Shown piece by piece: positions 20,800-32,175 of a DNA stretch of 64,000 bases. The position numbers and the translations under genes are program-made. The notes below the pieces were generated by a model, which ran no database searches, was not told where the DNA came from, and saw nothing but the letters and a program-made list of their open reading frames with translations. Source of the stretch: Juglans regia (taxonomy: Eukaryota > Streptophyta > Magnoliopsida > Fagales > Juglandaceae); the NCBI RefSeq assembly GCF_001411555.2, contig NC_049911.1, positions 7,510,209-7,574,208 on the forward strand, read 5' to 3'. Each line of letters begins with the position of its first letter. Within the stretch, counting starts at the first letter, position 1.

Positions 20800-23390
20800 C
20801 CGCCCCCGCGATAACCTCCTTTTCCAAAAACCAACTATGGACTTTCACTCTCCCTCACGCCCCACCTCCCAACCGGCTTCAAAATTAACCCACTCTCGAA
20901 GCTCTTCCCCTAACGATTTCTTCCTACAAATTAGAAACCCTTTCCTTCGTCTTCCCCCTCCCCCCCATCCTCCCCCCCCCTCTCCCCGCATACCGCAGTT
21001 CATCCCCCCTCCTCGTGGTAATTGATTTTTCCCACCCCCCCTCTCGCCCCCCCGATTTGCCCAACACCTACCTTTCATGCAGCCCCGCATCGACCAAGGA
21101 GAATTCCTCTTCACGCAAAATTTTTCTCTTCCTCTTGCCCATTCCGACACCCATTGTTTGTAAGTTTTCAATTTATGCAGAAATTGTATGTCATTTTCTG
21201 TTGGATTTTAGGGTTAGTTTTCCCATATGCCTTGTTGCATTTCATGCGAATCTTGGGTGCGATTTACACGCCGTATCCAGTAGTAATCTATTTCTTGTTA
21301 GTCTCAGATGGATTTCACCCTGTTTTACTTTCCTCATAATGTGCTGCTTAGTTTGGGTAGTCATTAATAATTCTACCTTGATTTTCATATTTTGCTACAT
21401 GGATTTTCTAATCTTATTTCCATCTATTTTGCTTATAGTTTTGACCACCTGCTCTCTTGTGTTTTTTCCCTTTTTCTAATCAATATGATTGAATTCTGCT
21501 GTCGTGGATTATACTTATAGTTCTGGTAGTCATCTCTTTCTGGAGTAAGTGATTTTGTATTAAATTCGATTATAAGTAGAGTAGAGCATAAAATGGTGGA
21601 GAGGTTTATTAATCGATATGGTTAATGATACCTTTAGGACTTCCTACAACCGTTCTACTACCCATCCAAATTTATTTGTGTGTTTTCTTCCCATCTTCTA
21701 TTTGCTCTGCCATCCCAAAATTCAACACTAGCCCAGATTAGGTTTCTGTTATCTGACATTGCTTAACCACTCCTAATGGTATATTTCTTTTGTAACGAGA
21801 AATAGACACTACATATATAGTCTACAAATGTTAATATTGCCATTATAATTTCCAACAAATTCAACTTATGGAATATGTAATTGTGCTTGATAATTAATGC
21901 AGGAAACCTTGAAGCCAGATGTTAAGGAATATTAATGGCCACTCCCTGTTCTATTCATGTACTGTATTTGGAGCATTAGATAATAGCATCTTGACAAAAT
22001 ACTTAATTCCCTCATTTAAGTTACTTCTTCATAGTTGGCTTCCGTAAACTGGAAAAAAGTCTTAAAATCCTAGTTAATATGGCCACCTATTCTGTGTTTC
22101 TAAGTGTGGGCTTTTGGTAACTAGGTGTTTTGCATAATTTGTGTTGAATGCATACAATTAGTTCCTTTAATCAACATGGGAGTTTTACTCATGGAAAAAA
22201 GTCCCATGATCTTCTTCCAGCATTTAGTGTGAACCTATTAGATAAGGTTTTGATTGTTGATATATGTTTAGTACACAAAGTCTATTGGAAGTTGAGACTC
22301 ATATGGATCAGCAACATGCAGTAAGTTCTTCATTGGGCAACAAGTTGTTTGTTTAGTTTAAGCCACCAGCCATGTATGAGCTTATTCGCTATAATTTTTG
22401 TGTCCAGAGCTTGATTTTCATTATGTACTGCCACTCTCTTTCTTTGTGGAGGGTGAACTGTGGATGCTTTCATGTTCATTTTTGTCTTACTTGCTGTAAA
22501 TTACGTTTAGTCTAGTATGAATTCCAAGAATACATCTATGCCTTTTGCTATCTTTTCCCCTTATTATAGGTGGAATAATTCCAATTTGCTTATTTTGTGC
22601 CGAAATTGAAGTCTAAGGTGGTTTAAGTTTATTATGTTCAATCTTGCCATATGCCATTAAACCTATTGTCACAACATGTGCTTTGGAGTTCCCTTACATA
22701 ATGAGGGAACATGTGCTTTGGAGTTATGTAAATAATGAGGGAGTAGTAATGAAAGTGTGTCCAGGTTGAATGGTAGTACTAATAACACTACTTTTTTGCA
22801 TGGAAGTATGGGAGTAGTAATGAAAGTGTGTCCAGGTTGAATGGTAGTACTAATAACACTACTTTTTTGCATGGAAGTACATATCATGTACTTCCATGCA
22901 AATGCATGCCTCATTTAATCTATCGTACTAATACTCAGTCAGTCATATAAAATACTTGACTGACCATATTTATTTGGATAGGTTCCTCAAATTCTACCTG
23001 GTGCTAGATGGGCAATCATGTTTCAGACCAAAACCCTACTGTATGCCTGAGGTTTATGCAATCCTTAGGCATACATTATTAGAGTTAAACTAATGCCGAT
23101 GAGTTTCTCAATTAATATGTTTGTCTTCACAGTGCATCACACAAGAAACACATTGTCCAATTTCAAAAACAGCACCAATTATATTAAGATGTTAGCCACC
23201 AATTAAAAGTAACTATGGCCATGTTCTTGTTATGCAAAACTATGCATATTTAGTTCCAAGTTACTAAGATACAAAGCTCGTCTCTAGATGATAGAAGACT
23301 AATATTTATTACTTTTCTCTTCGAAGGTCATTGCACTTTGTGCCAAACCTATCCTAATTAGCTTTTCCCACTAGCTGAGCAGCTGCACAA
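20800..23390 (+). other. CACTA 5' noncoding region
   Basis: A C-rich stretch (20820-21060) is followed by AT-rich, intron-like sequence up to the transposase start. Frames in the C-rich part have low-complexity Pro/Ser composition. I see no conserved domain. A direct duplication lies at 22741-22879. Confidence 0.5.
22674..22879 (+). repeat. Direct repeats in the CACTA 5' region (71-bp tandem duplication)
   Basis: The block starting gagtagtaatgaaagtgtgt at 22741 is repeated at 22812, and the two copies are almost identical over about 68 bases. Just before it, acatgtgctttggagtt occurs at 22674 and again at 22709. Confidence 0.9.
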
Positions 23391-23391
23391 G

Positions 23392-23750
23392 ATGGATAAG
23401 GCTTGGACGCATATTGAAGACAAATTGCATTCCACTGAGTATGATAAAGGTGTTAGACAATTCTCAGCCATGGCCCAAGCCCATGCATCGACAGCTGATC
23501 AGATTAGGTGTCCATGTAGGAGATGCCGGAATAGAGCTTTCCACTCTATTCGTATCATGGAAGATCATTTGTTTTTAAGAGGGATTGATCCAACCTATAT
23601 AGAATGGATTTTCCATGGAGAAGACGATCCGATCCTAAATCGACATTCTATGATGAAGAAGATGATGATGCATCTTCTTACAATGACTACATCGAAGATG
23701 TCGATGAGATGTTAGATGACATTCGTCATAGGTCGTTTATGGATAAGTCA
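23392..23750 (+). pseudogene. CACTA transposase, N-terminal transposase-associated domain
   Basis: MDKAWTHIEDKLHSTEYDKG and CPCRRCRNRAFHSIRIMEDH match the start of CACTA TNPD proteins, where a CPC-x-x-C-x-N motif and an HL...G.....W..HGE block form the transposase-associated domain (here HLFLRGIDPTYIEWIFHGED). The start at 23392 fits the family start. The frame is shifted near 23640 and ends with stops by 23760. Confidence 0.88.
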
Positions 23751-23819
23751 GGTATCAGTTAAGGAAATGGCAACGATAATTATCAATCCTCCACTTCTAA
23801 TTCTCCAACCAACTATAAT

Positions 23820-24760
23820 TTCGACGAGTTAGTTGCCGATGCACGACGACCATTTTATCTTGGATGTGCTAAGTTCTCGAAGCTATCATTTATTGTCAAG
23901 CTGCTTCACATCAAGATCATAGGTGGTTGGACCGTAAAATCCTTTGACATGGTAATCAAGCATTTGCATGCTACATTTCCCGACACTATATTCCTAGATT
24001 CATATAACGATGCTCATCGCTTAGAGCGTGGCTTGGGCTTTAGTTATGAAAAGATACATGTGTGCCCAAATGACTGTGCATTGTTTTAGAAGGAGAACGC
24101 ATCGTATAATGAATGCCCTAAATGTAAAGTATCTAGGTGGGTTGAAAGCACAAGTGAGCAATGAATGGTACCACAAAAGGTTCTTCAATACTTCCTGTTG
24201 AAGCTACGCTTGCAGAGGCTATTTATGTCAGTGAAGACAGCCCAAGCCATGAGATGGCATAAAGATGCACGTGTTGACGATCCAACATGCATGCAACATC
24301 CAACAGATTCAAGGGTATGGAAAGACTTTGATAAGAAACATGTTGCCTTTTCCTAAGATCCTTGCAATGCTAGACTTGGTTTGGCGAGTGATGTGTTTAA
24401 CACGTTCAATAATATGAGTAGGCCGTACAGTATTTGGCCGGTACTACTTGTGCATTACAACTTGCCTCCTTGGTCATGTATGAAAGATCCATACACCATG
24501 TTGTCGTTGCTAATCCCTGGCCCGAAGTCACCAGGTAATGATATTGATGTGTTCTTGCATCCTCTTATTGATGAGTTGAAGGAATTATGGGCAGAGGGTA
24601 TTTGGACGTTTGATGCGTACAGTGGGCAAATGTTTAAACTGCATGTAGCACTACTTTGGACTATTAATGACTTCCCCGCATACGCCAATCATTCTAGGTG
24701 GAGCACGAAGGGCAAGATGGCATGTCCTTCATGTAGATCTGACACAAATTCATAGTGGTT
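23820..24760 (+). pseudogene. CACTA transposase core (Transposase_21 / tnp2 domain), broken
   Basis: Recognisable blocks in order: LVADARRPFYLGC, CPNDCALF followed by a stop near 24088, YNECPKCKVSRWV, MRWHKDARVDDP with HPTDSRVWKDFDKKH, and GLASDVFNTFNNMSRPYSIW. WPVLLVHYNLPPWSCMK, LIPGPKSPGNDIDVFLHPLI, WTINDFPAYANHSRWSTKG and KMACPSCRSDT follow. These match the conserved core of CACTA TNPD proteins. Stops lie at about 24088, 24163 and 24354, plus others after 24753, and frame changes occur between the blocks. Confidence 0.92.
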
Positions 24761-25300
24761 GGTATATAGGCAAAAGCATTGCTATATGGGGCATCAACGA
24801 TGGTTGCCACCAGATCACAGTTAGAGACGGAAAAAAATGCATTTAATGGGTGTGAAGAGCGTGGGATTCAACCATCAAGGGTCGAGGGAGAGGATTTTCT
24901 TGAACATTTACGTGAGGTCTCACATTTGCAGTTTGGTAAATCTTGCACGAAGAGGAAATGAACGCCCAATCAACTAAATTGGACCAAAAAATCTATCTTC
25001 TTTGAGCTTCCCTACTGTTTAGACTTGGGCTTGAGACATAACCTTTATGTCATGCATATTGAGAAAAACATATGCGATAGTGTTTTGGGAACATTGCTGA
25101 ATATTGAAAGGAAAACTAGGGACTTCGCCAATGCCCGTAGGGATTTGGAAAACCTTGGAATAAGGAAAGAATTGCATTTACAACATGATGGGACCGTATT
25201 ACTATAAGTCTTTGTTGCAACATGTTAAACTTAAATGAGAGAAGGCTTTTTTGTGATTGGTTGTCAAAAATGAAATTCCCTGATGGATTTGCATCGAACA
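24761..25300 (+). pseudogene. CACTA transposase, middle region
   Basis: After QKHCYMGHQRWLPPDH the frame breaks. LRHNLYVMHIEKNICDSVLG (25028-25087) is the conserved segment that joins the tnp2 core to the next domain in CACTA proteins. Several stops are present. Confidence 0.85.
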
Positions 25301-25850
25301 TTGCCCGTTGAGTGAATGCTAGTGACAAAAAGATCAGGGGAATGAAAAGCTGTGATTGTCATGTCTTCTTGCAAGCACTATTGCCGGTTGTGATTGGTGG
25401 GTTCTTACGATCATATGTGCATCAAGCCTTGACAAATTTAAGCTCATTCTTCACAGAATTATGTTCCCGAACTTTGAACTTATCAATGTTGACATGTCTT
25501 CAAGCTAATATCCCAATCATTCTCTACAAACTATAAATGATATTCCCTCCAGCTTTTTTTGATATCACGATGCACCTTGCCATTCACTTGCCAGACGAGG
25601 CATTCCTGGCATGACTCGTGCAATATAGGTGGATGTACCCTTTCGAAAGGTATTTAGAGCTTGGCCAAAGGGCTCAATTGCTGAGGCATATGTGCATCTT
25701 GAGTGTCTTACATTTTGCTCTATGTACCTCTATGATATTGAAAGATAGAATCGTGAGGAACGCAATAATGATGTTCGTATTGGGACAACTGAGTTGGCAA
25801 ATGAGCCAAGTTGATCTATTTTTGGACAAAAGGTCCGACCATTAGGAACA
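25301..25850 (+). pseudogene. CACTA transposase, DUF4218 region
   Basis: MKSCDCHVFLQALLPVVIGG, FPPAFFDITMHLAIHLPDEA and VQYRWMYPFERYLELGQRA match the DUF4218 domain found C-terminal to the tnp2 core in plant CACTA proteins. TAA and TGA stops occur at 25534-25536 and near 25614, with a frame change near 25700. Confidence 0.9.
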
Positions 25851-26034
25851 ACAAGTTCCAACAAATTATCCGTCACACTATTGGTCAAAGCCCGATGGTA
25901 TATACTTAATAATTGCACGGAGATTGAGCAATACATTGAGTAAGTGCATTATCAATGACTTGAAGTTTTTCATATGATGTGTTATATAATGTTATTTTTC
26001 TCCTTGTAATTGATTGGGTCACATATATTGATAG

Positions 26035-26580
26035 GGAGCACTATAACAAGATCCAAGAAGAGGACCCTCAGAACACCGACCGTAGGCACCAGAGTCAATT
26101 CCCATCGTGGTTTAAATCATGCGTAAGATACAAACCTGCTTTAGATATAACTACATTCTTCTAAAATTACACATATAACTAATTCATATTAAATATTCTC
26201 TGTGTGGTAGATTTGAGAGCTGCGTTCAGTTAGGCCTACTTTAGTAATCAATGAGATATATGCCTTGGCATGTGGTCCAGATCCGTGGGTCGCATCTTAT
26301 GCCGGATGCATAATGAATGGTGTTCGGTTTCATACGAAAGAGCGTGAAAGGCATCGCCCAGTCAAAACAACAGGGTGGTTGTGCATGGCTAGCATCAGGG
26401 ATCCCATGTTGACTTCTACGGTGTGTTGCATGATATTATAGAGTTACACTACATGGGTTGGCATAAGATATATCTCTTTTGGTAACAATCTAATGGCCAT
26501 GGACCTATGTCCCTCAATATAGATTTTGGTAGTTGCATATTATAGTTAGGCTGGATATCTATAAACCAGTAGTGGATACT
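26035..26580 (+). pseudogene. CACTA transposase, C-terminal DUF4216 region
   Basis: A short segment with FPSWFKSCV near 26098-26124 is followed by YALACGPDPWVASYAGCIMN and GVRFHTKERERHRPVK. After a frame change comes VDFYGVLHDIIELHYM, then KIYLFW. This order is that of the DUF4216 domain that ends many TNPD proteins. A likely intron separates it from the previous block (25930-26030). Confidence 0.85.
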
Positions 26581-26599
26581 ACCAGTAGGAAGTGTAGTT

Positions 26600-28600
26600 G
26601 ACTTTTGAGTTGTTGGTAGTCTCTCTTGAATTGTTGGGGGAGAAGATATGCCTTTTGGTTTTCTAGCTTGACGGGGTTAGATTCTAGTTCTTATGAATGG
26701 GTAAGTTCTAAACTAGTTACCTTCCACTGGTCTAATGCATGGATTTGAGATTTGCATAAGGCTAAAAACTGACCAAGTAGGCTAATATCACCAGTTTTGG
26801 AAACTTACAGGTTGGAGCAAATCTCAGCTTAGCCATATGGACCATGCAAGGTAGAGCAGAAGTTGGTGGAGATGAAGAGCAGTTTCAGATAAACGGTATT
26901 CACTCGGGCTGTATTTCTTCAATTTTTTTTCAGAATTAATACATGCAGCCGTGTTTTTTTCAAGTCATGTATGAATTCCAGTTCTATATGATATCACACA
27001 CACCCTCAATTGGAACCCCTTAAGTTGCAGGATTTAATAAACAATTGTGTTTTGGTTAGTTTATATGCTAAGATAACCTACACACTAAGTAGTTAGAAGC
27101 AGGTTAAACCCACTTCCTAATTGCTTCGGATATGTGCAAATCAGAAAACTCCTCGATGGTGCTTGGTCTGTACCAACTGTGATATTAATAATACTAATGT
27201 GTATATATTAGACTTGGTTGAGATAAAATGTACATGAAAAATAAAAGTTTTGTAACTCTATTCTACTATCCCAGAGAGAGGTGTGGTGATGCACGGAATT
27301 TGTTGTTTGGAGCATGAGTAGTTTAAAGTAATGCACACAAAGTCTACTGAACCTCAATTCCCAGAAGAATCTCAGTGGGTATTGTATCTTGGTTTGATTC
27401 TACATTTAGAGTTGGGTTGTGGAAATCTGATAGTAATTCTAACATGTGTAAAATTTCGTGCATCATGTGATGATGCATCTAATTTGGTTGCAAATATGTT
27501 ACACAGTTTATACACTCATAGCCACTCCTTGGTAAAAGAAATGAGGGTGCACTTAGTAGAATTTCAACAATTGATTTTCCCTGAATAGTACGTCTCATGA
27601 ATTTGGATTGGACTTCAAGCTTTGGGATATATAGATCTAATATTTTGCAATAGCATGAATGAGGCTATATCAAGCTCTATTATTAGAATATGCAACTGCA
27701 ATACTTGCAATATCATAAAATTAATGGTAGTAGGTATATAGTGATAATTCTATGGGAATTTCACATTGATTGATATTGGCAATTTCCAAATTCATCTTTA
27801 GAGTAAAGTTTGTTACTCTAAAAATAAGTATATGGTATATGGGTAATGGTACATTAATTAAAATTATTGTACAACGTATGGATGCACAATTACTATAGAA
27901 GCTTGGCATCCCTTTAGTCATGTAATTCTCCAATTAAGTATCTCAGTTTGACACAGTGCTTTTTGACAATTTCAGGAGACATTTAGCACCATGCTTTGTG
28001 GAGCAAGATTGGTAAACCTAAATGTCTGGAGAACACATTAAAGCAACAAATCCTTTGATATATATATATAATCTGTCTATATATCAAAAGCACTTACCAT
28101 ATATGTTGTTGGAGGAAGAACTTATAATTCCCTCATGTACCTGGATTTAAAATGCAAAACATGATGTAGGTTTCATGTTCAGTTGTGGGTATTTGGTTTC
28201 AATGAATGTTGGCATATTTGTGCCTATGATGGTGTAACAACAATGTTGGCAGATTTATATATATGATGGTAGTTATATATGTATATTGACAGGTTATTAT
28301 GAAATTGCTATTTCGGTTGTTATATTTTGATGTGCTATCCCCTCCAGATATGGTTGGATTGTTTGTTGGGTTGTCATTGGAGCTCTAACTGATTTAATTT
28401 CTACTAGTTGTCATTGTTGATAAGAAAATTAGATAAAGTGCCTAGATGGCCATGGGTGAAGAAACAAATTTTGACACAATCTTATTTCTTATAAACCAGT
28501 TTTCGTGGGAAACCATGTATAGCCCACATAATCGATTCGTGGGAAAATGGTACATGCTAATGGAAATCCTATAACTATAGCCGGCGTGAAATTGTCATGG
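26600..28600 (+). other. CACTA internal noncoding region
   Basis: AT-rich sequence between the transposase end and the right subterminal region. Short open frames occur but none shows a domain or sustained coding composition. A TNPA-like gene would be expected around here and was not recognised. Confidence 0.5.
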
Positions 28601-29347
28601 AAAAAAGTCTTTTCCTGCAGGCCTGTAGTCATGGATAAATCTTCCCAAAATAAATGGGTTCTCCTCCCGCCAACAGCACTGATGTTAATTGAAGGACTAA
28701 TTAATATAATGGGAAGGACTAATTTCCCACCAAATTAATATAATGGGAAGGATTAATTTCCAACACTTATGCCATCAACATAAAGGATATTGTGATGACG
28801 GTAAAAATTAGGAAAGTCTTTTGTCACCAACAACCACATTGGATAAATTAATTTTGCTACGATTACTTGTCACGGAGAATACATATTTCCCAAAATACTT
28901 CATGGTGGATACTAAGTAGCTGCGACGGAGGTCAAGGACAAAAAAGCAACTTTGTCACCAAAATGTCTCATCCGAAAACTAACTCTAGTCAAGAAATAGT
29001 GGATGGGGAAAAATATTATGCCACTGCAGTTTTGACAAACTGCTTCATGGATAAAAAGATTTTCCGACTATTGCTTTCCTAGATAAATTGCCTATTTGTC
29101 ACCACAATGTCCTCATTGGCAAGCTATTTTGCCACGGTGAACAACTTACTTTGCCGCAATTTCTTGTCGTGGGAAAAACCACGCTTTTGCCATGAAATGA
29201 AAAGTTGGTGACTAATATAGTATTTGCCATGAATTATATGCCACTAGCTAGCCATCAACCAAATTGGTGGAAAAGTGAGTTTCTGACTAAACCTAAACTT
29301 TTGCCGACCACTATCCCTCACGGCAAAACACGCAAATTGTTGTAGTG
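28600..29347 (+). repeat. CACTA right subterminal repeats and terminal inverted repeat
   Basis: Short related motifs such as ttgtcacc, ccgtgg or cgtggga, gccatgaa and ttgccac recur, and the end ttgttgtagtg at 29347 is the inverted terminal repeat. A direct repeat of taatataatgggaagga lies near 28700-28753. Confidence 0.75.
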
Positions 29348-29419
29348 CTCTCTTATCCTAGACTGTAGAATTCAGTCAGAACTCCTTAATTCCCATATCA
29401 ACATACCCATGCATGCAAT

Positions 29420-29840
29420 TTTCAGCAAAACTCATACGTACTGTGCTTTCAAATTAAGGAATTTATTCTTTGAATCAACAGGAAGATTTTGTAAATGGTA
29501 TAGACCAGATCTAACCTCAGCAAGCCCAATCATCTTCCATTTGCTGAGATCCTACAAAATGCATTTAGATTGGAAAAAGAACAAACCAATGGAATTATCT
29601 TTAGTCAATCTTGAAGCAAAAATAAGGTTGATGTTGAAAGAGGGAACATAAAGGGTATTATGTAAGACTAAATCAAAAGAAAGAATAACAATTCTAGTGA
29701 AACTAACAGGAATAGAATCTCCATTTGGTAAATGGACTGAAGATTGTTTAGTAGGTATATGTATTGAGGTAAAGACGTGAGGAGAACAGATCATATGATC
29801 TGTTGCTCCAGTATCAAGAATCCAAGGAGAATGAATGGTA
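29420..29840 (-). pseudogene. Copia protease and pre-integrase remnant
   Basis: The minus strand reads ILDTGATDHMICSPHVFTSI with an intact DTG active site (about 29770-29822). It continues with SSVHLPNGDSIPVSFT, VLHNTLYVPSFNINLI and, after a frame change near 29500, EVRSGLYHL. This is the Ty1/copia protease followed by the gag-pre-integrase linker. The integrase is absent; recognisable sequence ends near 29420, close to the right end of the CACTA element. Confidence 0.85.
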
Positions 29841-29849
29841 AAGAATTAT

Positions 29850-30944
29850 CATGACAAAGTGAAGTAAAATGGTTACCTGAGGTAGAGGTAGTATTGACTG
29901 TTGAATTGGAATTAATGGCTGAAGTAGACAAGCTATTAGCAAGTATGAGCAGATTTTGTATTTGCTCTTGAGAAAAAATCATTTTTGGAATATTTGAATT
30001 TTGCTCCAAAGAAGAAACATTATTAGCATTGGGTAATCATGGAATAAGTCCTCCTCCAGATTGTGTAGGAATAGATCTCTTACCTCTAGGACCTTTCCAT
30101 CCTGGTGGATAGCCTATGAGCTAAAAGCACTTACCAGCAAGATGGCCAGCATACCCACAATGAGAACAAATCACATTTGAAACCATTGGAGGACATTTGC
30201 TTTGATGGTTGTGCAGCAGCAATGGCATGAGAGTCAAGGGAAAAACCAACAGCATTAGTCAAAGAACGTTGGCTTTCTTCTTGCAATAACAGACAAAAGA
30301 CTTTGCTCATTAAAGGTAATGGAGACCAAAGCAACAATTGACTGCGCATAGCTGAGTAATAATCATGCAATCCAATCAAGAACTTCATCACATAATCTGC
30401 TTGTAGGCGATCAACAAGATTCTTTAAGATTGCACAAGTGCAAGTATCAAGAACTCCACAATGACAAGTAGGAAGAGGACAATAACTAATGTATTCATCC
30501 CAGAGTGTTTTAAAAACACTAAAATACTCAATGATAGTTTTGGAGCTTTGGAGCCTTGAGAAATAGAACTCAAAGATTTCTCCAAAATGAAAACTCGAGG
30601 ACCATCACTGCGCAGATATCAAACTTTAAGTTCTTCCTAGATGTTAGAGGCATTGGTGAAATAAAGAAGACTACCACGTATTTCTTTTGAAATAGAATTC
30701 ATCAACAAAGATAATACAATATTGTTTGCTCACAACCAAGGAATTGAAAGGCAAATATCATCAAGATTAGGTCAAAGCAGACTTCCATCGATGAAAGCAA
30801 TCTTATTCTTTATAGTTAGGACAATGGAGTTTGAACGACTCCAAGCAACATAATTTTCACGAGTAAAAATCTCAGAAACAAGAAGAGCTCCAGGGTTGTC
30901 ATTGGGATGAAGATAGTATGGACCTGAAGAATCGTAAGAGAGAT
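29850..30944 (-). pseudogene. gag: Copia gag remnant
   Basis: The N-terminal part (30944-30772) reads GPYYLHPNDNPGALLVS, then NYVAWSRSNSIVLTIKNKIA, the Retrotran_gag_3-type start of plant copia gag. The core follows with many breaks (MMKFLIGLHDYYSAMRSQLL at about 30390-30330). A complete zinc knuckle CSHCGYAGHLAGKC lies at 30127-30168. The upstream end is cut by the 5' LTR of element B at 30945. The missing 5' part should lie beyond 64000, after element B ends. Confidence 0.88.
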
Positions 30945-32167
30945 TGTAAGACCCAGCCCACTGCCAGGCCCTAGCCTTGACCCAACTCCCTTCTACGGAG
31001 CCCATGCCCCATGGAAGTTTTTCCAAAATCCATGTAGCACGGTTTCACGTCCATCTTCCATTTTCATGCATGTCCCTGCATCCTTTTCCTCTAGGTTTTA
31101 TCTCTTTACTATTTATATCTTATATTGTAACAGCCTGGTAGAAATTCATTGGTGGAATTTCTATTGACTTTAGGAATCTCGTAAAAACCCCATAAGTTTT
31201 TACGAATCAACCAATCGCATAGGTTTTAGTCTGTCAACATAGTTAGTGTTATCACTCACTATGGTGCTAGAAATATGTATTTTATTTATTTGAGGTGGTT
31301 AGAAGTGTCAGAATGCATTATGGTCTACGCCATTAGATTGATTATTTAGGATTTAATGGCACAATAGCCTATTTTCATAATTTCGGACGAAACATCTGTT
31401 GGAAATTGTGAAATTATTTTTACGGGCACTTTGAGGTTAAATTTCGGTAAAAGATTTTCACTGTAGGTTAATATGAATATTTAGGAATTTTTAGTGTTAA
31501 GTTTATGATTCACTTTTTCGGAGTGAATAGTAACCTCGATAAGCGCACCAATTGAAGCGTTTCAAAATCACAGTGTGGAATGTTCAAATTAGATTAGAGA
31601 AGTTTTATTTGGACACCTGGTAAGATCTTAGCCACACTTAGTGAATAATATTAGACAATTGGCACCATGAGGAACGTTTGATGGATTTGAAGGAATCAAG
31701 CTATGAAATCATGCCAATTAAGCAAAACTTTGTTTCATCTGCTCAACCAAATTGTGCCGGATCAAAAGGGGCTTCAATCGTAGTAAAAACCTAAATGGTG
31801 GGAATCCAATTGAAAGCCCAAAAGCTTGGTTGAAACCGAAACCCTAAACGGTTTTCCCAAACCCTAAAGTTGGCCTCTAAACCCTTTCTAATCCGATTTC
31901 TAGCATTGTGTTTAATCACTTGATTAAATCACTTCCACATGCTATTAATCCTTCAAATTTGTGTTAGAACATCATTATCCAACCTTGCTAATCTTGAAAA
32001 TTTGATTGGGCCAAGTGATATTGGATTTGGGATTGATAGCAACCCAAACCCTCTTTAAACCCCAAAATTTAGACCCATTCGGTTTAGGCCCTTTAAGGCC
32101 CACGAATTTGGTCACCATAGGATTGCTTCATGGCTAAGTTTTGTACCCCCACTTGGCTGGTCAGATC

Positions 32168-32175
32168 TTTATAAG
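32168..32175 (+). promoter_or_regulatory. TATA box in the 4.3-kb solo LTR
   Basis: tttataag in a GC-moderate context, followed about 35 bases later by a pyrimidine-rich likely start region. This is the typical arrangement of an LTR core promoter. Confidence 0.5.

Larger units (their letters stand above)
20469..29347 (+). mobile_element. CACTA (En/Spm-type) DNA transposon, complete ends, inactive
   Basis: The left terminus is cactgcaacaaagtgc and the right terminus, reverse-complemented, is cactacaacaatttgcgtg. Both begin CACT and share a 12-base core with one mismatch in the first 11 bases. The element is flanked by ctc at 20466-20468 and 29348-29350, matching the 3-bp duplication typical of CACTA elements. 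It is about 8.9 kb and carries a TNPD-type transposase on the plus strand, broken by stops. Subterminal regions are rich in short GCCAC and GTCACCA motifs. A second (TNPA-like) gene was not recognised. Confidence 0.93.

Noticed and set aside
20837..21479. Open frames in the CACTA 5' region
   Set aside because: C-rich low-complexity translations with no domain. They lie upstream of the transposase start at 23392 and most likely represent untranslated or intron sequence.
28547..28738. Possible TNPA-like gene in the CACTA element
   Set aside because: A short frame in the subterminal repeat region without recognisable similarity or coding composition.
29409..29651. Plus-strand open frame near the copia remnant
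   Set aside because: Antisense shadow of the minus-strand protease and linker with DTGATDHM and LYVPSFN.
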